Source: Burkholderiales bacterium
GTDB lineage: Bacteria > Pseudomonadota > Gammaproteobacteria > Burkholderiales > SG8-39
NCBI GenBank assembly: GCA_014860445.1
Contig: JACZJT010000031.1
Location: 1 to 64,000, forward strand
Direction of reading: 5' to 3'
DNA length: 64,000 nucleotides
The notes beneath the pieces were generated by a model, which made no database searches, was not told the DNA's origin, and was given only the letters and a program-made list of their open reading frames with translations. Below are positions 7,465 through 16,502 of the stretch, piece by piece. The position numbers were made by a program, and so were the translations under genes. Position 1 is the stretch's first letter, and each line of letters opens with the position of its first letter.

Positions 7465-10092
7465 ATGAAATATACGATACCCACAATTGTCAGATGGGGC
7501 GCGGTTGCCATGATAGTCGGTACGTTGGCAGCTTGCGGCGGCAGTTCCGACAGTACGCCTGCGGCAGGCACGGGCACGCCGACGCCTACTACACCCACAG
7601 GTAGCGTAACTGCGCCGACGGGTACGGCACCGGTTACCTTGGCTAACCTTACGGCTGCTCAAGTTGCAGCGCTCACCCCCGCGATCTCCGTCGGCAGCGT
7701 GGTTATCGCCAGCCCGCCCGTGGTCACTTTCGCGGTTTCGGACGGCGCCACGACAAACAACGCGATCATCGGCATGGGAAAGGCGACCCAGAGCGGGACA
7801 ACCCTTCCGCGTCTGGACTATCTGCGCTTCGGCCTGGCCAAACTGGTGCCGGGGACGAGCGGTGCCCCGAGCAAGTGGGTCAACTACGTCGTGAAAACGG
7901 CGCCTACGTACACGAGCGCAACCGACAAGACACTTGTCGATGGCGTAGCACAACGGCCGAACGTCGAGCGTGAAGGGACATTGGTCGACAACGGCAACGG
8001 GACCTACACCTACACCTTCATCACCGACATCACCAAGGTCAAGGATGACCTGGCAGCCGCGACCGGCGCGGCGGATTTGGGTGATCTGACCTATGATCCG
8101 ACGCTGACCCATCGCCTGACGATCCAGTTGTCCGGCGGCGACTTCGCCAACCCGGTGAACGCGATCTATGACTTTATACCCGCGACCGGTCAAGCGGTTG
8201 CAGCGACCGACACGCAGCGCCAGGTGGTTTCCATCGATAGCTGCAATCAGTGCCACGAGAAACTTGCCTTCCACGGTTCCGCGCGCATCGATACGCAATA
8301 CTGCGTCGTCTGCCATACCGACCAGCGCAAGTTTGGACGCGACGTCGTAAAGTCCACTTCGCTTGCCTTCCCGGCACTCAAAGAAACCGCCACGGTTAGT
8401 TCGACGACCGGCATTACCAGCTACAGCTATTCGCCCTCGACCTACGTCGGTGACACGGAAACCATGGGGAATTTCACCACCCTGATTCACAAAATCCACA
8501 ACGGTGCGGAGTTGAAAAAGACGGGTTACAACTACGCCAACGTCGCGTTCAACAACAAAGGCTTCTCGATGCTCGGCGGCGGGCAAAAGATGTGTTCCGT
8601 ATGCCACGACAGCACCAAGGCGGCACAGGCCGATAACTACGGCGCCGTGCCGAGCCGGCTCGCCTGCGGCGCCTGCCACGACGGCATCAACTTTGCAGAC
8701 GGATCGGGTACTACCATCGGTGGCAAGACCACGGGCCATGTGGGCAAATCGCAATCAAGCGACGCTGTCTGCGCACTGTGCCATGCTGCGGCCGATATCA
8801 AGGTCTATCACCAGACCGAGAACAAGACCGAGCACAACCCGACCGTTGCAACCGGACTGGCGAACTTCACTTATGAAATCAAGTCCGCTGCAGTGAATTC
8901 CAGCAACGTGCTGAGCGTGGTATTCAAGATCAGTAAAGACGGCACCGCGCTGACCGCGTTGCCACCTACGGGTTTCACGGGTTCGCCGAGTTTCATTCTG
9001 GCCTGGGCGGAAGCGCAGGACGGGATCGCGGCGCCTGCCGACTTCAATAACCCAAGCAATGGCAAGGGGGAGGCGTCGACCCTTACTATCGCCAACACGA
9101 CCATAAGCGGCCCGGATTCAAGCGGCTATCTCACAGCGACTGCAAAGGCTGCTGGTTCGTTCCCGACCGGCGCGAAAATGCGCACGGTGGCGTTGCAGGG
9201 CTATTACACGCAGACTTCCCCGTCGGCGGCCCGCCACACAGTTTCTGCGGTCAAGACCGTCACTGGCGACACAGCGCGTCGCCAAGTCTTCGATTCGGCC
9301 AAGTGCGCCAATTGCCACGAGTTCTTCGAAGGGCATGGCGGCAACCGAGTATTCTCGAAAGACACGCCGGCCACGGAGACGTCGGTTTGCGTGATGTGTC
9401 ACGTGCCGGCCAAAGCCACCAGCGGCCGTGGGATTTCCGATACGGCTTTGAATACCTATGCTGCAGCCGGAAATTTCTCGACGGCAGACCTGAAGAAACT
9501 GGGCGAATGGGGCCTCAGCACGACCTTCCCGGTCACGGTTGGCAGCAACTGGGCGCTGAAACTCCCGGTGACGGCCAACAACATGAAGGACATGATCCAC
9601 GGCATTCACGCAGGTCGTGAGCGCGTCACGCCGTTCAAGGATGCGCGCGACCGCTTGTCGAGCGCGATCACGCTGCTGGACTTCAGGAGAATGGATTTCC
9701 CGGGCAAGTTGAACAACTGCGAGACCTGCCACATCGCCGGTACCTATGCGAGCGTGCCCACGGGAGCGTTGGCTTCGACCTACGAGTCGATCGATGCGAC
9801 CTACAAGGCAACGGCGAACACCACCAACGCCAAGGCTGCTTACGGGCAGGCGAATCCCGAAGATAAGGTGACCTCGCCGTTTGCGGCAGCCTGCGTCGCA
9901 TGTCATGACTCGGTGGCAGCGCAGAGCCACATGTCAACCCAGGGCGGCCTGATCCAGGTGGAACGTGGTGTGACGGCTACACCCGTCGCAGGTACCTTCA
10001 CCTACAGCATCGCCACCGCGGGCAAGGGTGAGGCATGCGCGACCTGCCATGGTGTCGGCAAGGCCGAGGACATCACGGTCAAGCATAAGTAG
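7465..10092 (+). CDS. OmcA/MtrC-family decaheme outer-membrane lipoprotein 1
   Basis: 875 residues. The signal peptide ends in lipobox LAAC (Cys24), followed by a Thr/Pro/Gly-rich linker, so the protein should be lipid-anchored. A beta-rich domain (about 70-255) precedes five CXXCH motifs (CNQCH, CVVCH, CSVCH, CGACH, CALCH). A second beta-rich domain (about 455-610) and five more motifs follow (CANCH, CVMCH, CETCH, CVACH, CATCH). The first haem site is near residue 260 and the last near 858. This two-pentahaem, two-beta-domain layout is that of MtrC, MtrF and OmcA, which move electrons at the cell surface. It is the most divergent of the first three paralogues, with long insertions after haems 2 and 7. 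It has its own promoter and terminator. Confidence 0.92.
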   Translation: MKYTIPTIVRWGAVAMIVGTLAACGGSSDSTPAAGTGTPTPTTPTGSVTAPTGTAPVTLANLTAAQVAALTPAISVGSVVIASPPVVTFAVSDGATTNNAIIGMGKATQSGTTLPRLDYLRFGLAKLVPGTSGAPSKWVNYVVKTAPTYTSATDKTLVDGVAQRPNVEREGTLVDNGNGTYTYTFITDITKVKDDLAAATGAADLGDLTYDPTLTHRLTIQLSGGDFANPVNAIYDFIPATGQAVAATDTQRQVVSIDSCNQCHEKLAFHGSARIDTQYCVVCHTDQRKFGRDVVKSTSLAFPALKETATVSSTTGITSYSYSPSTYVGDTETMGNFTTLIHKIHNGAELKKTGYNYANVAFNNKGFSMLGGGQKMCSVCHDSTKAAQADNYGAVPSRLACGACHDGINFADGSGTTIGGKTTGHVGKSQSSDAVCALCHAAADIKVYHQTENKTEHNPTVATGLANFTYEIKSAAVNSSNVLSVVFKISKDGTALTALPPTGFTGSPSFILAWAEAQDGIAAPADFNNPSNGKGEASTLTIANTTISGPDSSGYLTATAKAAGSFPTGAKMRTVALQGYYTQTSPSAARHTVSAVKTVTGDTARRQVFDSAKCANCHEFFEGHGGNRVFSKDTPATETSVCVMCHVPAKATSGRGISDTALNTYAAAGNFSTADLKKLGEWGLSTTFPVTVGSNWALKLPVTANNMKDMIHGIHAGRERVTPFKDARDRLSSAITLLDFRRMDFPGKLNNCETCHIAGTYASVPTGALASTYESIDATYKATANTTNAKAAYGQANPEDKVTSPFAAACVACHDSVAAQSHMSTQGGLIQVERGVTATPVAGTFTYSIATAGKGEACATCHGVGKAEDITVKHK

Positions 10093-10103
10093 TTGACCGA
10101 CGG

Positions 10104-10174
10104 GGCACGGTTCGCCGTGCCTTGATCCAAGCTTAAAAATGACCCGGATGCGGTAACGCATCCGGGTTTTTTTT
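10104..10174 (+). terminator. UUCG hairpin plus intrinsic terminator after decaheme gene 1
   Basis: A 7-bp stem with a TTCG loop (GGCACGG/CCGTGCC, 10104-10121) is followed by an 11-bp stem ACCCGGATGCG/CGCATCCGGGT with loop GTAA (10142-10167) and a run of eight T. Beyond it, at 10285-10307, is an 8-bp inverted repeat GTACGAAG/CTTCGTAC of unknown role. Confidence 0.9.
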
Positions 10175-10368
10175 CGTCCAGCGACTGCGTCCGAAGCGAT
10201 GCGCCTCGTACGCCCGGCGCAGACGCGTGCGCCAATCCCGTCCGGAGCGAAAGCGTGACTGATCGTTCCTGGCGCCATCATCGCGTACGAAGCGGTGGTC
10301 TTCGTACTCGCGTGCAGATGGAACAAGTGCATATGACTCCCCGATGAAGTACGCCTATCGCCTTCGTT

Positions 10369-10410
10369 TTGATCTAGATCAAGCCCAAATGCGGTGCAGC
10401 ATAGTATTTT
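10369..10410 (+). promoter_or_regulatory. FNR/ANR box and promoter of decaheme gene 2
   Basis: TTGATCTAGATCAA (10369-10382) is a perfect consensus FNR site and a full palindrome. A -10-like TATTTT at 10405-10410 places its centre at -41.5 from a start near 10417. The 413-bp gap 10093-10505 holds this promoter, the preceding terminator and nothing else that I can support as a gene. Confidence 0.8.
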
Positions 10411-10505
10411 CACACTAGTCATTTTGCTAAATATCATTGGTCGTAATATCTTGTCTCGAAATCGCTAGATTATTTGCGATTGCTATTAACGGAGAGGGGG
10501 CTGCA

Positions 10506-13103
10506 ATGAAAAACCAAAAGCTGTCAACCAGGAATCGAACTCTGCCCGGATGGGCTGGCTGTATCGCGGCGGGCTTGCTGACAGTCGCGCTGGCGGGTTG
10601 TGGCGGCAGTAGCAGCGATGCCCCAGCAGCGGCCCCGGCCGCAGGCGGCGGCGCGGTGACGCCTGCAACGGCAGCTGCCAATATAGCGACGGCCACGGCA
10701 TTGGCTGCCAACGACACGGCGACCACTCCGACCGCGGCGTTCTCCGTTGTGCAGGCCGCCGGCGTTCCGGCGGTGACGATAAACAGCCCGCCCAAGGTCA
10801 ATTTCACCGTGATCTCCGACGGTGCAGTGGTGAAGGATCTGCCCCCCGGCAATGCGCGTTTCATCATCGCCAAGCTGGTACCGGGCACCAACGGCGCGCC
10901 CGACCAGTGGGCAAGCTACATCAATCGCACCGAGACGGCGACGGCGACGGTCGGCCCGAGCGGCGCACCAGTGCTGGCAAGCGCGGTACAGGCGACGACC
11001 GAAACCGCTACCGCGGATACCCTCGTCTATAACGATGCCGGTTACTATACCTACACCTTTACGACGGACATCAAGGATACCGCCCAGACCAACGGCTTAG
11101 CCTTTGATGCCAGCGCCACGCATCGCGTTGCCATTCAACTGAGTTACACCAACAAGGCTGGCGCAACGGTGCTGGTCAATCCGTATTTCGACTTCACGGT
11201 TGACGCCAACGGCAACGCGGTGGAAGTCACCGACACCGCGAAGACGCGCAAGGTGGTGGACATCGCGAGCTGCAACGAGTGTCACTCGGCGCTCGCCCTG
11301 CACGGCGGCGGCCGCGTCGATACGCAGTACTGCGTGCTGTGCCACAACTCGGGCACTACCGATGCCAACAGCGGCAACGTGCTTGATCTGCGCATCATGG
11401 CGCACAAGATCCACAACGGCGAGCATGCGAAGGAATACTTCGGCTATGACTATGCCATCTGGGGATTCCGCGACAGCAAGCACGACTACGCTGAAGTGAC
11501 CTATCCGCAGCCACTGGCCAATTGCACCAAGTGTCACGACGGCGCGAAGACACCCCAGGGCGATAACTGGAAGACCAAACCCAGCCGTGCAGCCTGCGGC
11601 GCCTGCCATACCGGCATCGACTTCGCCACCGGCAAAGGCGTGACCATGGAAGACGGACACAAGGCTGCGGCGGCAGATGCGGTGACCGCGGGATCGGGTA
11701 CTGCAATCCGTACCGCGAGCATCGGCCACATCGGCGGTTCCAAGGCCGACGACAGTCAGTGCGTGCTGTGCCATGGCGAGGCCGACATCCCGGTCTATCA
11801 CGTCACAGTTGATCCCACAGGCTCGGAAGGTCGTGGCGGTTATCCGGTCAACACTGCAACCGATGTCCCCACAGCAGGTTACCCACGTGGCCAGGGACCT
11901 GGCATACCGCTTGCGGCGCAGATGAATCTGCCGGCCGGGGTGTACAAACTCGACTATGAAATCAAGCAGGTCACCGTAGCTGGTGCCGCCGGCGCCAAGA
12001 AGGCGACAGTGGTCTATCGCATTCTTCTGGATGGAGCGCCGCTGAAATTGAATGCCACTGGTAAGTTGAAGGACGATCTTGACGGTTCGCCTGGCGTCTA
12101 CGTCGCTTGGGGACACACCCAGGATGGTATTGCCAAGCCGGCCGATTGGAACACTTACGGAAACTCGAGTGTAACGGCACTGCGTGACGGCACCGACGGC
12201 TCCCAGACCGGGCCGGACGCCGAGGGCTATTACACGGCGACCTTGCCCGACATTATCCCCGACGCCGCTACCCACGTAACCGCCGCCATTGGTGTCGATT
12301 ACCAGGGGTTCGTTCAATCGGGTCTTACGGCCTATCCAAAGGGGATACGCTTGCGCGAGCCGAAGTTTGTGATGAAGGTTGCCGACGGCTATGACGCCCG
12401 CCGACCCATCGTCAGCGCCGACAAGTGCAACGCCTGCCACGCCCAGTTGGGTGTCGCCCCGTCGTTCCATAGCGGCGCGCGCAACAACGGCGAAGGCTGC
12501 GCCATCTGTCACGACGCCAACAGGGCTACCAGCCATGGCGGCAGCTGGAATGTCGGTGTCAAGAACCTGGTTCACGGAATCCACGGCGGGTCCAAGCGGG
12601 CACAGGATTTCAGCTACGAAGCAACCGCGACAAACACCAAGGGCTTCGGCAAGGTTACTTATCCGGGCGTGCTGAAGAACTGCGAGCAATGTCACGTTGA
12701 GGGCAGCTACGACTTCAGCGGCACGGCTAACAAGGCTGCTCTGCCCAATCTGCTCTGGACTACCGATGCAAATGGGGATGAGAGAGCTGCGGCGGACCTC
12801 GGCCTTTCGCCCTGGTTGACGGCCTTGGCTACCGGAAAAGACGACTACAGGACCGATAATCTTGTAACCTCGCCGATTACCTCTGCCTGCTTCGGTTGCC
12901 ATGACAGCACGACCGCAGTAACGCATATGCAGAGCAATGGTGGCAGCATCTACGCGAAGTTTTCAAGCGTAGCGTCGGTCGCGACACGCCCGGCCGAGGG
13001 CACAGCTTCCACCATGACCTTTACCAAGGCGGAGCAGTGCATGACCTGCCATAGCTCGAGCAGCACGTATGGCTTGGGCATCAAGGCGGTGCATGCAAAA
13101 TAA
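10506..13103 (+). CDS. OmcA/MtrC-family decaheme outer-membrane lipoprotein 2
   Basis: 865 residues from the ATG at 10506, which follows GGAGAGGGGG. Signal peptide with lipobox LAGC and an Ala/Pro-rich linker. The layout is beta domain, five CXXCH (CNECH, CVLCH, CTKCH, CGACH, CVLCH), beta domain (roughly 440-620), and five CXXCH (CNACH, CAICH, CEQCH, CFGCH, CMTCH), from about residue 256 to 845. It is closely similar to the next gene over nearly its whole length. Shared features include the N-terminal MKNQKLS, the stretch YHVTVDPTGS, and the C-terminal GIKAVHAK. It is a single-gene unit with its own FNR-type promoter and terminator. An extracellular redox role is inferred from the family. Confidence 0.92.
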   Translation: MKNQKLSTRNRTLPGWAGCIAAGLLTVALAGCGGSSSDAPAAAPAAGGGAVTPATAAANIATATALAANDTATTPTAAFSVVQAAGVPAVTINSPPKVNFTVISDGAVVKDLPPGNARFIIAKLVPGTNGAPDQWASYINRTETATATVGPSGAPVLASAVQATTETATADTLVYNDAGYYTYTFTTDIKDTAQTNGLAFDASATHRVAIQLSYTNKAGATVLVNPYFDFTVDANGNAVEVTDTAKTRKVVDIASCNECHSALALHGGGRVDTQYCVLCHNSGTTDANSGNVLDLRIMAHKIHNGEHAKEYFGYDYAIWGFRDSKHDYAEVTYPQPLANCTKCHDGAKTPQGDNWKTKPSRAACGACHTGIDFATGKGVTMEDGHKAAAADAVTAGSGTAIRTASIGHIGGSKADDSQCVLCHGEADIPVYHVTVDPTGSEGRGGYPVNTATDVPTAGYPRGQGPGIPLAAQMNLPAGVYKLDYEIKQVTVAGAAGAKKATVVYRILLDGAPLKLNATGKLKDDLDGSPGVYVAWGHTQDGIAKPADWNTYGNSSVTALRDGTDGSQTGPDAEGYYTATLPDIIPDAATHVTAAIGVDYQGFVQSGLTAYPKGIRLREPKFVMKVADGYDARRPIVSADKCNACHAQLGVAPSFHSGARNNGEGCAICHDANRATSHGGSWNVGVKNLVHGIHGGSKRAQDFSYEATATNTKGFGKVTYPGVLKNCEQCHVEGSYDFSGTANKAALPNLLWTTDANGDERAAADLGLSPWLTALATGKDDYRTDNLVTSPITSACFGCHDSTTAVTHMQSNGGSIYAKFSSVASVATRPAEGTASTMTFTKAEQCMTCHSSSSTYGLGIKAVHAK

Positions 13104-13105
13104 TA

Positions 13106-13122
13106 TGACCTGAGTCAGGTCA
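13106..13122. repeat. 17-bp palindrome just after decaheme gene 2
   Basis: TGACCTGAGTCAGGTCA begins two bases after the stop codon. It could be the base of a 3' structure ahead of the UUCG hairpin, or a protein binding site. A remnant, CTGGTCACAG, is found at the same place after decaheme gene 3. Confidence 0.5.
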
Positions 13123-13130
13123 CAGAAGTA

Positions 13131-13206
13131 TTGCCGGTTGCGGTTCGCCGCCTCCGGCAAGGCAAAAAGATCGACCCGGAGGCGGGAACGCCTCCGGGTT
13201 TTTTTT
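13131..13206 (+). terminator. UUCG hairpin plus intrinsic terminator after decaheme gene 2
   Basis: Stem TTGCCGG/CCGGCAA with inner GCGG-TTCG-CCGC (13131-13160) is followed by the 11-bp stem ACCCGGAGGCG/CGCCTCCGGGT with loop GGAA (13174-13199) and eight T. The order of elements is the same as after genes 1 and 3. Confidence 0.9.
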
Positions 13207-13314
13207 GCACTTCGGAATTGCGTAACACGCTAATTATTGTCATCAAGTTGTGGTACTTGACAACAATACTATTTTAGTCGCAAGTAATTGATATATCGGG
13301 AAAAATCTCCATCG

Positions 13315-13355
13315 TTGATCTAGATCAAAGGCGTTCTGGAACCCAGGAGTATTTT
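13315..13355 (+). promoter_or_regulatory. FNR/ANR box and promoter of decaheme gene 3
   Basis: TTGATCTAGATCAA (13315-13328) is identical to the box before decaheme gene 2. The -10-like TATTTT at 13350-13355 is also the same, one base closer. The box centre falls near -40.5 to -41.5. The 351-bp gap 13104-13454 contains the previous terminator, an AT-rich stretch and this promoter. Confidence 0.8.
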
Positions 13356-13454
13356 GCATGCCATCTGGGCGAAATAGGGACAGTTGAGGTTCTTGCCCCC
13401 GTAGTTACGCCAGACGGACAGGCAATTTACATTAACGTGCGAAAGGGAGCGGGA

Positions 13455-16313
13455 GTGAAAAACCAAAAGCTGTCAAGCAGGGATCGAACTTTGTACAGAT
13501 GGACGAGTTGTATCGCGGCGGGCTTACTGACAGTCGCGCTGGCGGGTTGCGGCGGCAGTAGCAGTAGCGATGCTCCGGCCGCTACTACAGGCGGCACCAC
13601 CACCACTACTACTACCTCAGGCGCGCCAGTCGGCACGGCCGTCATTACAGCGGCTGCGGCGAGCCCGACCACGACCAATACCGCGGGCAACCCTGCACAG
13701 GCATTTGGCCTCATCGCGGATACCGGCGCGGCGACAGTTACCATTCAAAGTCCGCCCGTCGTTAACTTCACCGTGATCGATTCCGCTGGCAAATTCGTGC
13801 CCGGCCTGAAACTGATTGTGGACGCCGGCAAGGCAGACCCAGCGTGCACCACTAGCACCACATCCACGGCCGGTCACGTGACCTTTGCCATGGCCAAATG
13901 GAATGAAACCGCTGGCTGGCAGAGCCTTATCTCCCGCCAGAGACTGGAAGCGGATACCACGACGCCTGCAGTCAAATATGCGGTGGTGGAGGGGACGACC
14001 GATCCGAAGCCCACCACAACCCTCACCAATCCAGACACCGCGGTTAGTGATGCCAGCACCCGGGTGGTGGGGATTTTGGAAGAAAATGCCGCGGGCGGTT
14101 ATTACACTTACCGTTTCGCTACGGACGTGGTGACGCCGCTGCTGATGCAAGACGCGGTTGCAGGCAAGAGCATTGCTGCGTCGGCCGCAACCAAGACAGC
14201 CCCCGCCTATATGAACAAGGTCGCCAACAACGGCAACGTGGTGGTCAAGGACGGGAAGTCCATCTATCGCGTCGGCGTGCAGTTGTGCTACACCGACCCG
14301 GCGTCGAGCGCCAAAGTCGTGGTTAATCCCATCATGGACTTCACTGTCGGAACCGATGGCGTGGCGGTGCCGGTCAAGGCCGCGGACGGCAAGACCCTGG
14401 CGCCCTACAGAAAAGTAGTTGGCGCGGAATCCTGCAACGAGTGTCACTCGACGCTGAAAGTCCACGGCACGCGCGTCGATCCGAATTATTGCGTGATCTG
14501 CCACAACGCCGCCAGCACCGACTACAACACCAAGAACCCGATTGAGTTGAAGGTGATGGTTCACAAGATTCACGCAGGCGAGCACCTGAAAGAATGGTTC
14601 AACGAAAGCTTTAAGGTCGCCTCGGTGGATTTCTCCGAAGTCACCTACCCGCAGCCGCTGACCAACTGCACCAAGTGTCACTCCGCCGACAAGAAGGATG
14701 CCGCCGGTATCCAGTTGGCCGCAGATGGCGACAACTGGAAGAAAGTACCGACGCGTGCTGGCTGCGGCGCTTGCCATAGCGGCATTAACTTCGCCACCGG
14801 CAAAGGCCCAACTATTGGCAATGCGGAAGCGGATATTGAAGCGGGCAAGGCGATCGGTACGACGTCCACCGGGCACATCGGCGGCTCGAAGCAGGATGAC
14901 ACGCAGTGCGTCCTCTGCCATACCTCTGCCGACATTCCCGTGTATCACGTGACGGTCGATCCCACGGGATCCAGCGGTCGCGCCGGCTACCCGGCAAATA
15001 CCGCAACCAATGTTCCGACTGCCGGGTTCTCTTCCGGTCAAGGACCGTCCATCCCGCTGGCCTCCCAGCTGAATCTGCCGGCCGGCGTCTACAAGATCGA
15101 TTTTGAGATCAAGCAGGTGTCAGTCGCCGGTGCCGCAGGCGCCAAGAAAGCCACGGTCGTGTATCGCATTCTGAAAGACGGAAAACCGGTGACCTTGAAC
15201 GCTACAGGGTACCTGATCGACAACGTCGACGGCTCGCCCGGCGTCTACGTGGCCTATGCAATTGCCCAGGACGGTATTACCGCCCCTGCCGATTGGAATG
15301 CCAGCACCAACGCCACTGTCAAGGCTTTACGTGACGGCAAGCTTCAGACTGGACCCGACGCAGACGGTTATTACACCGCGACACTGAGCGCCACCATCCC
15401 CGATGCGGCGACGATGGTAACCGCCGGTGTTGGCATTGACTACCAGGGCTTTGTTCAACTGGGTTTGACGGCATATCCGAAAGGAATCCGGCTGCGTGAG
15501 CCCAAGTTCGCGATGAAGGTCGCGGATGGCTATACCGCCCGCCGCTCCATCGTCAGCGCCGACAGTTGCAACAACTGCCATGGCCAGTTGGGGGTAGGTC
15601 CCTCGTTCCACGGCGGCGCACGCAACAACGGCGAAGGCTGCGCTTTGTGCCATACGCCTAACAATGCTACGGGTCATGTCGGTTCAACCTATGACTTTGG
15701 CGGCGGCTGGTCGGTTCAGAGTAAAAACCTGATCCACTCCATCCACGGTTCAGGCAAGCGGGCGCAAGCTTTCACCTACGAAGCGACCGCCGCGAATCCG
15801 AACGGCTTCAAGAAGGTAACGTATCCGGGCATATTGAAGAATTGTGAGCAATGTCACGTTGCCGGCAGCTATGACTTCAGCGGCACGGATAACAAGGCGG
15901 CGTTGGGCAACCTGCTCTGGACCACGGATGCAAGGGGAGACATGAGCAATCCTACCAGCGCCAAGTCCATCGGACTTTCGCCCTGGGTAACGACCTTGGG
16001 CTCAGGACAGGTTGACTACAACAGCGATAATCTGGTGTCTTCGCCGATCGCCTCAGCCTGCTTCGGTTGCCACGATAGTTCGACAGCAGTTACGCACATG
16101 GTATCGAACGGCGGCACACTGGTTTCGCGTGCCTCCACCGTTTCTACCGGCGCGCGACCGGTGTATCAGGTGAAGGTTGGTAGCGTGACCACCACGAAGC
16201 AGCCGACTGACGCATCCAATACGCTGAAATTCACCAAGTCCGAGCAGTGCATGACCTGCCATAGCTCGACCAGCACCTATGGTCTGGGCATCAAGGCGGT
16301 GCATGCGAAATAG
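13455..16313 (+). CDS. OmcA/MtrC-family decaheme outer-membrane lipoprotein 3
   Basis: 952 residues. I chose GTG at 13455 because the following codons (KNQKLS) align with the start of gene 2 and GGGAGCGGGA precedes it. Lipobox LAGC, then a Ser/Thr-rich linker. Ten CXXCH: CNECH, CVICH, CTKCH, CGACH, CVLCH, then CNNCH, CALCH, CEQCH, CFGCH, CMTCH, from about residue 327 to 932. The first beta domain is about 70 residues longer than in gene 2. It holds two cysteines that are not in haem motifs (DPACTT and VQLCYT), which may form a disulphide. The rest is close to gene 2, which points to tandem duplication followed by change in the outer domain. Confidence 0.92.
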   Translation: MKNQKLSSRDRTLYRWTSCIAAGLLTVALAGCGGSSSSDAPAATTGGTTTTTTTSGAPVGTAVITAAAASPTTTNTAGNPAQAFGLIADTGAATVTIQSPPVVNFTVIDSAGKFVPGLKLIVDAGKADPACTTSTTSTAGHVTFAMAKWNETAGWQSLISRQRLEADTTTPAVKYAVVEGTTDPKPTTTLTNPDTAVSDASTRVVGILEENAAGGYYTYRFATDVVTPLLMQDAVAGKSIAASAATKTAPAYMNKVANNGNVVVKDGKSIYRVGVQLCYTDPASSAKVVVNPIMDFTVGTDGVAVPVKAADGKTLAPYRKVVGAESCNECHSTLKVHGTRVDPNYCVICHNAASTDYNTKNPIELKVMVHKIHAGEHLKEWFNESFKVASVDFSEVTYPQPLTNCTKCHSADKKDAAGIQLAADGDNWKKVPTRAGCGACHSGINFATGKGPTIGNAEADIEAGKAIGTTSTGHIGGSKQDDTQCVLCHTSADIPVYHVTVDPTGSSGRAGYPANTATNVPTAGFSSGQGPSIPLASQLNLPAGVYKIDFEIKQVSVAGAAGAKKATVVYRILKDGKPVTLNATGYLIDNVDGSPGVYVAYAIAQDGITAPADWNASTNATVKALRDGKLQTGPDADGYYTATLSATIPDAATMVTAGVGIDYQGFVQLGLTAYPKGIRLREPKFAMKVADGYTARRSIVSADSCNNCHGQLGVGPSFHGGARNNGEGCALCHTPNNATGHVGSTYDFGGGWSVQSKNLIHSIHGSGKRAQAFTYEATAANPNGFKKVTYPGILKNCEQCHVAGSYDFSGTDNKAALGNLLWTTDARGDMSNPTSAKSIGLSPWVTTLGSGQVDYNSDNLVSSPIASACFGCHDSSTAVTHMVSNGGTLVSRASTVSTGARPVYQVKVGSVTTTKQPTDASNTLKFTKSEQCMTCHSSTSTYGLGIKAVHAK

Positions 16314-16343
16314 GGTGGCTGAAATCTGGTCACAGTAAGCACG

Positions 16344-16424
16344 CCGGGGCGTGGTTCGCCGGGCCCCGGAAAATCCGCAACACTGAACAACCCGGCGGCG
16401 GCAACGCTTCCGGGTTGTTTTTTT
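16344..16424 (+). terminator. UUCG hairpin plus intrinsic terminator after decaheme gene 3
   Basis: Stem CCGGGGC/GCCCCGG around GG-TTCG-CC (16344-16369), then CAACCCGG/CCGGGTTG (16388-16417) with a T run to 16424. The second stem is less perfect than after genes 1 and 2, but the order and spacing are the same. Confidence 0.85.
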
Positions 16425-16502
16425 GTGCCAGCCCCGCAAGGACGGCCATGCGGGCCCTGTTCGCATTACAATCGCTATTCAAGTAAATTCAGGAGCCATT
16501 TC

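Noticed and set aside
7321-8754. 477-codon minus-strand frame opposite decaheme gene 1
   Set aside because: Opposite strand encodes the CXXCH cytochrome; the antisense protein has biased composition and no motif.
11097-12926. 609-codon minus-strand frame opposite decaheme gene 2
   Set aside because: Same reason: mirror of the cytochrome frame, with no ribosome site or domain.
13617-15041. 474-codon minus-strand frame opposite decaheme gene 3
   Set aside because: Mirror frame of the cytochrome gene without independent support.
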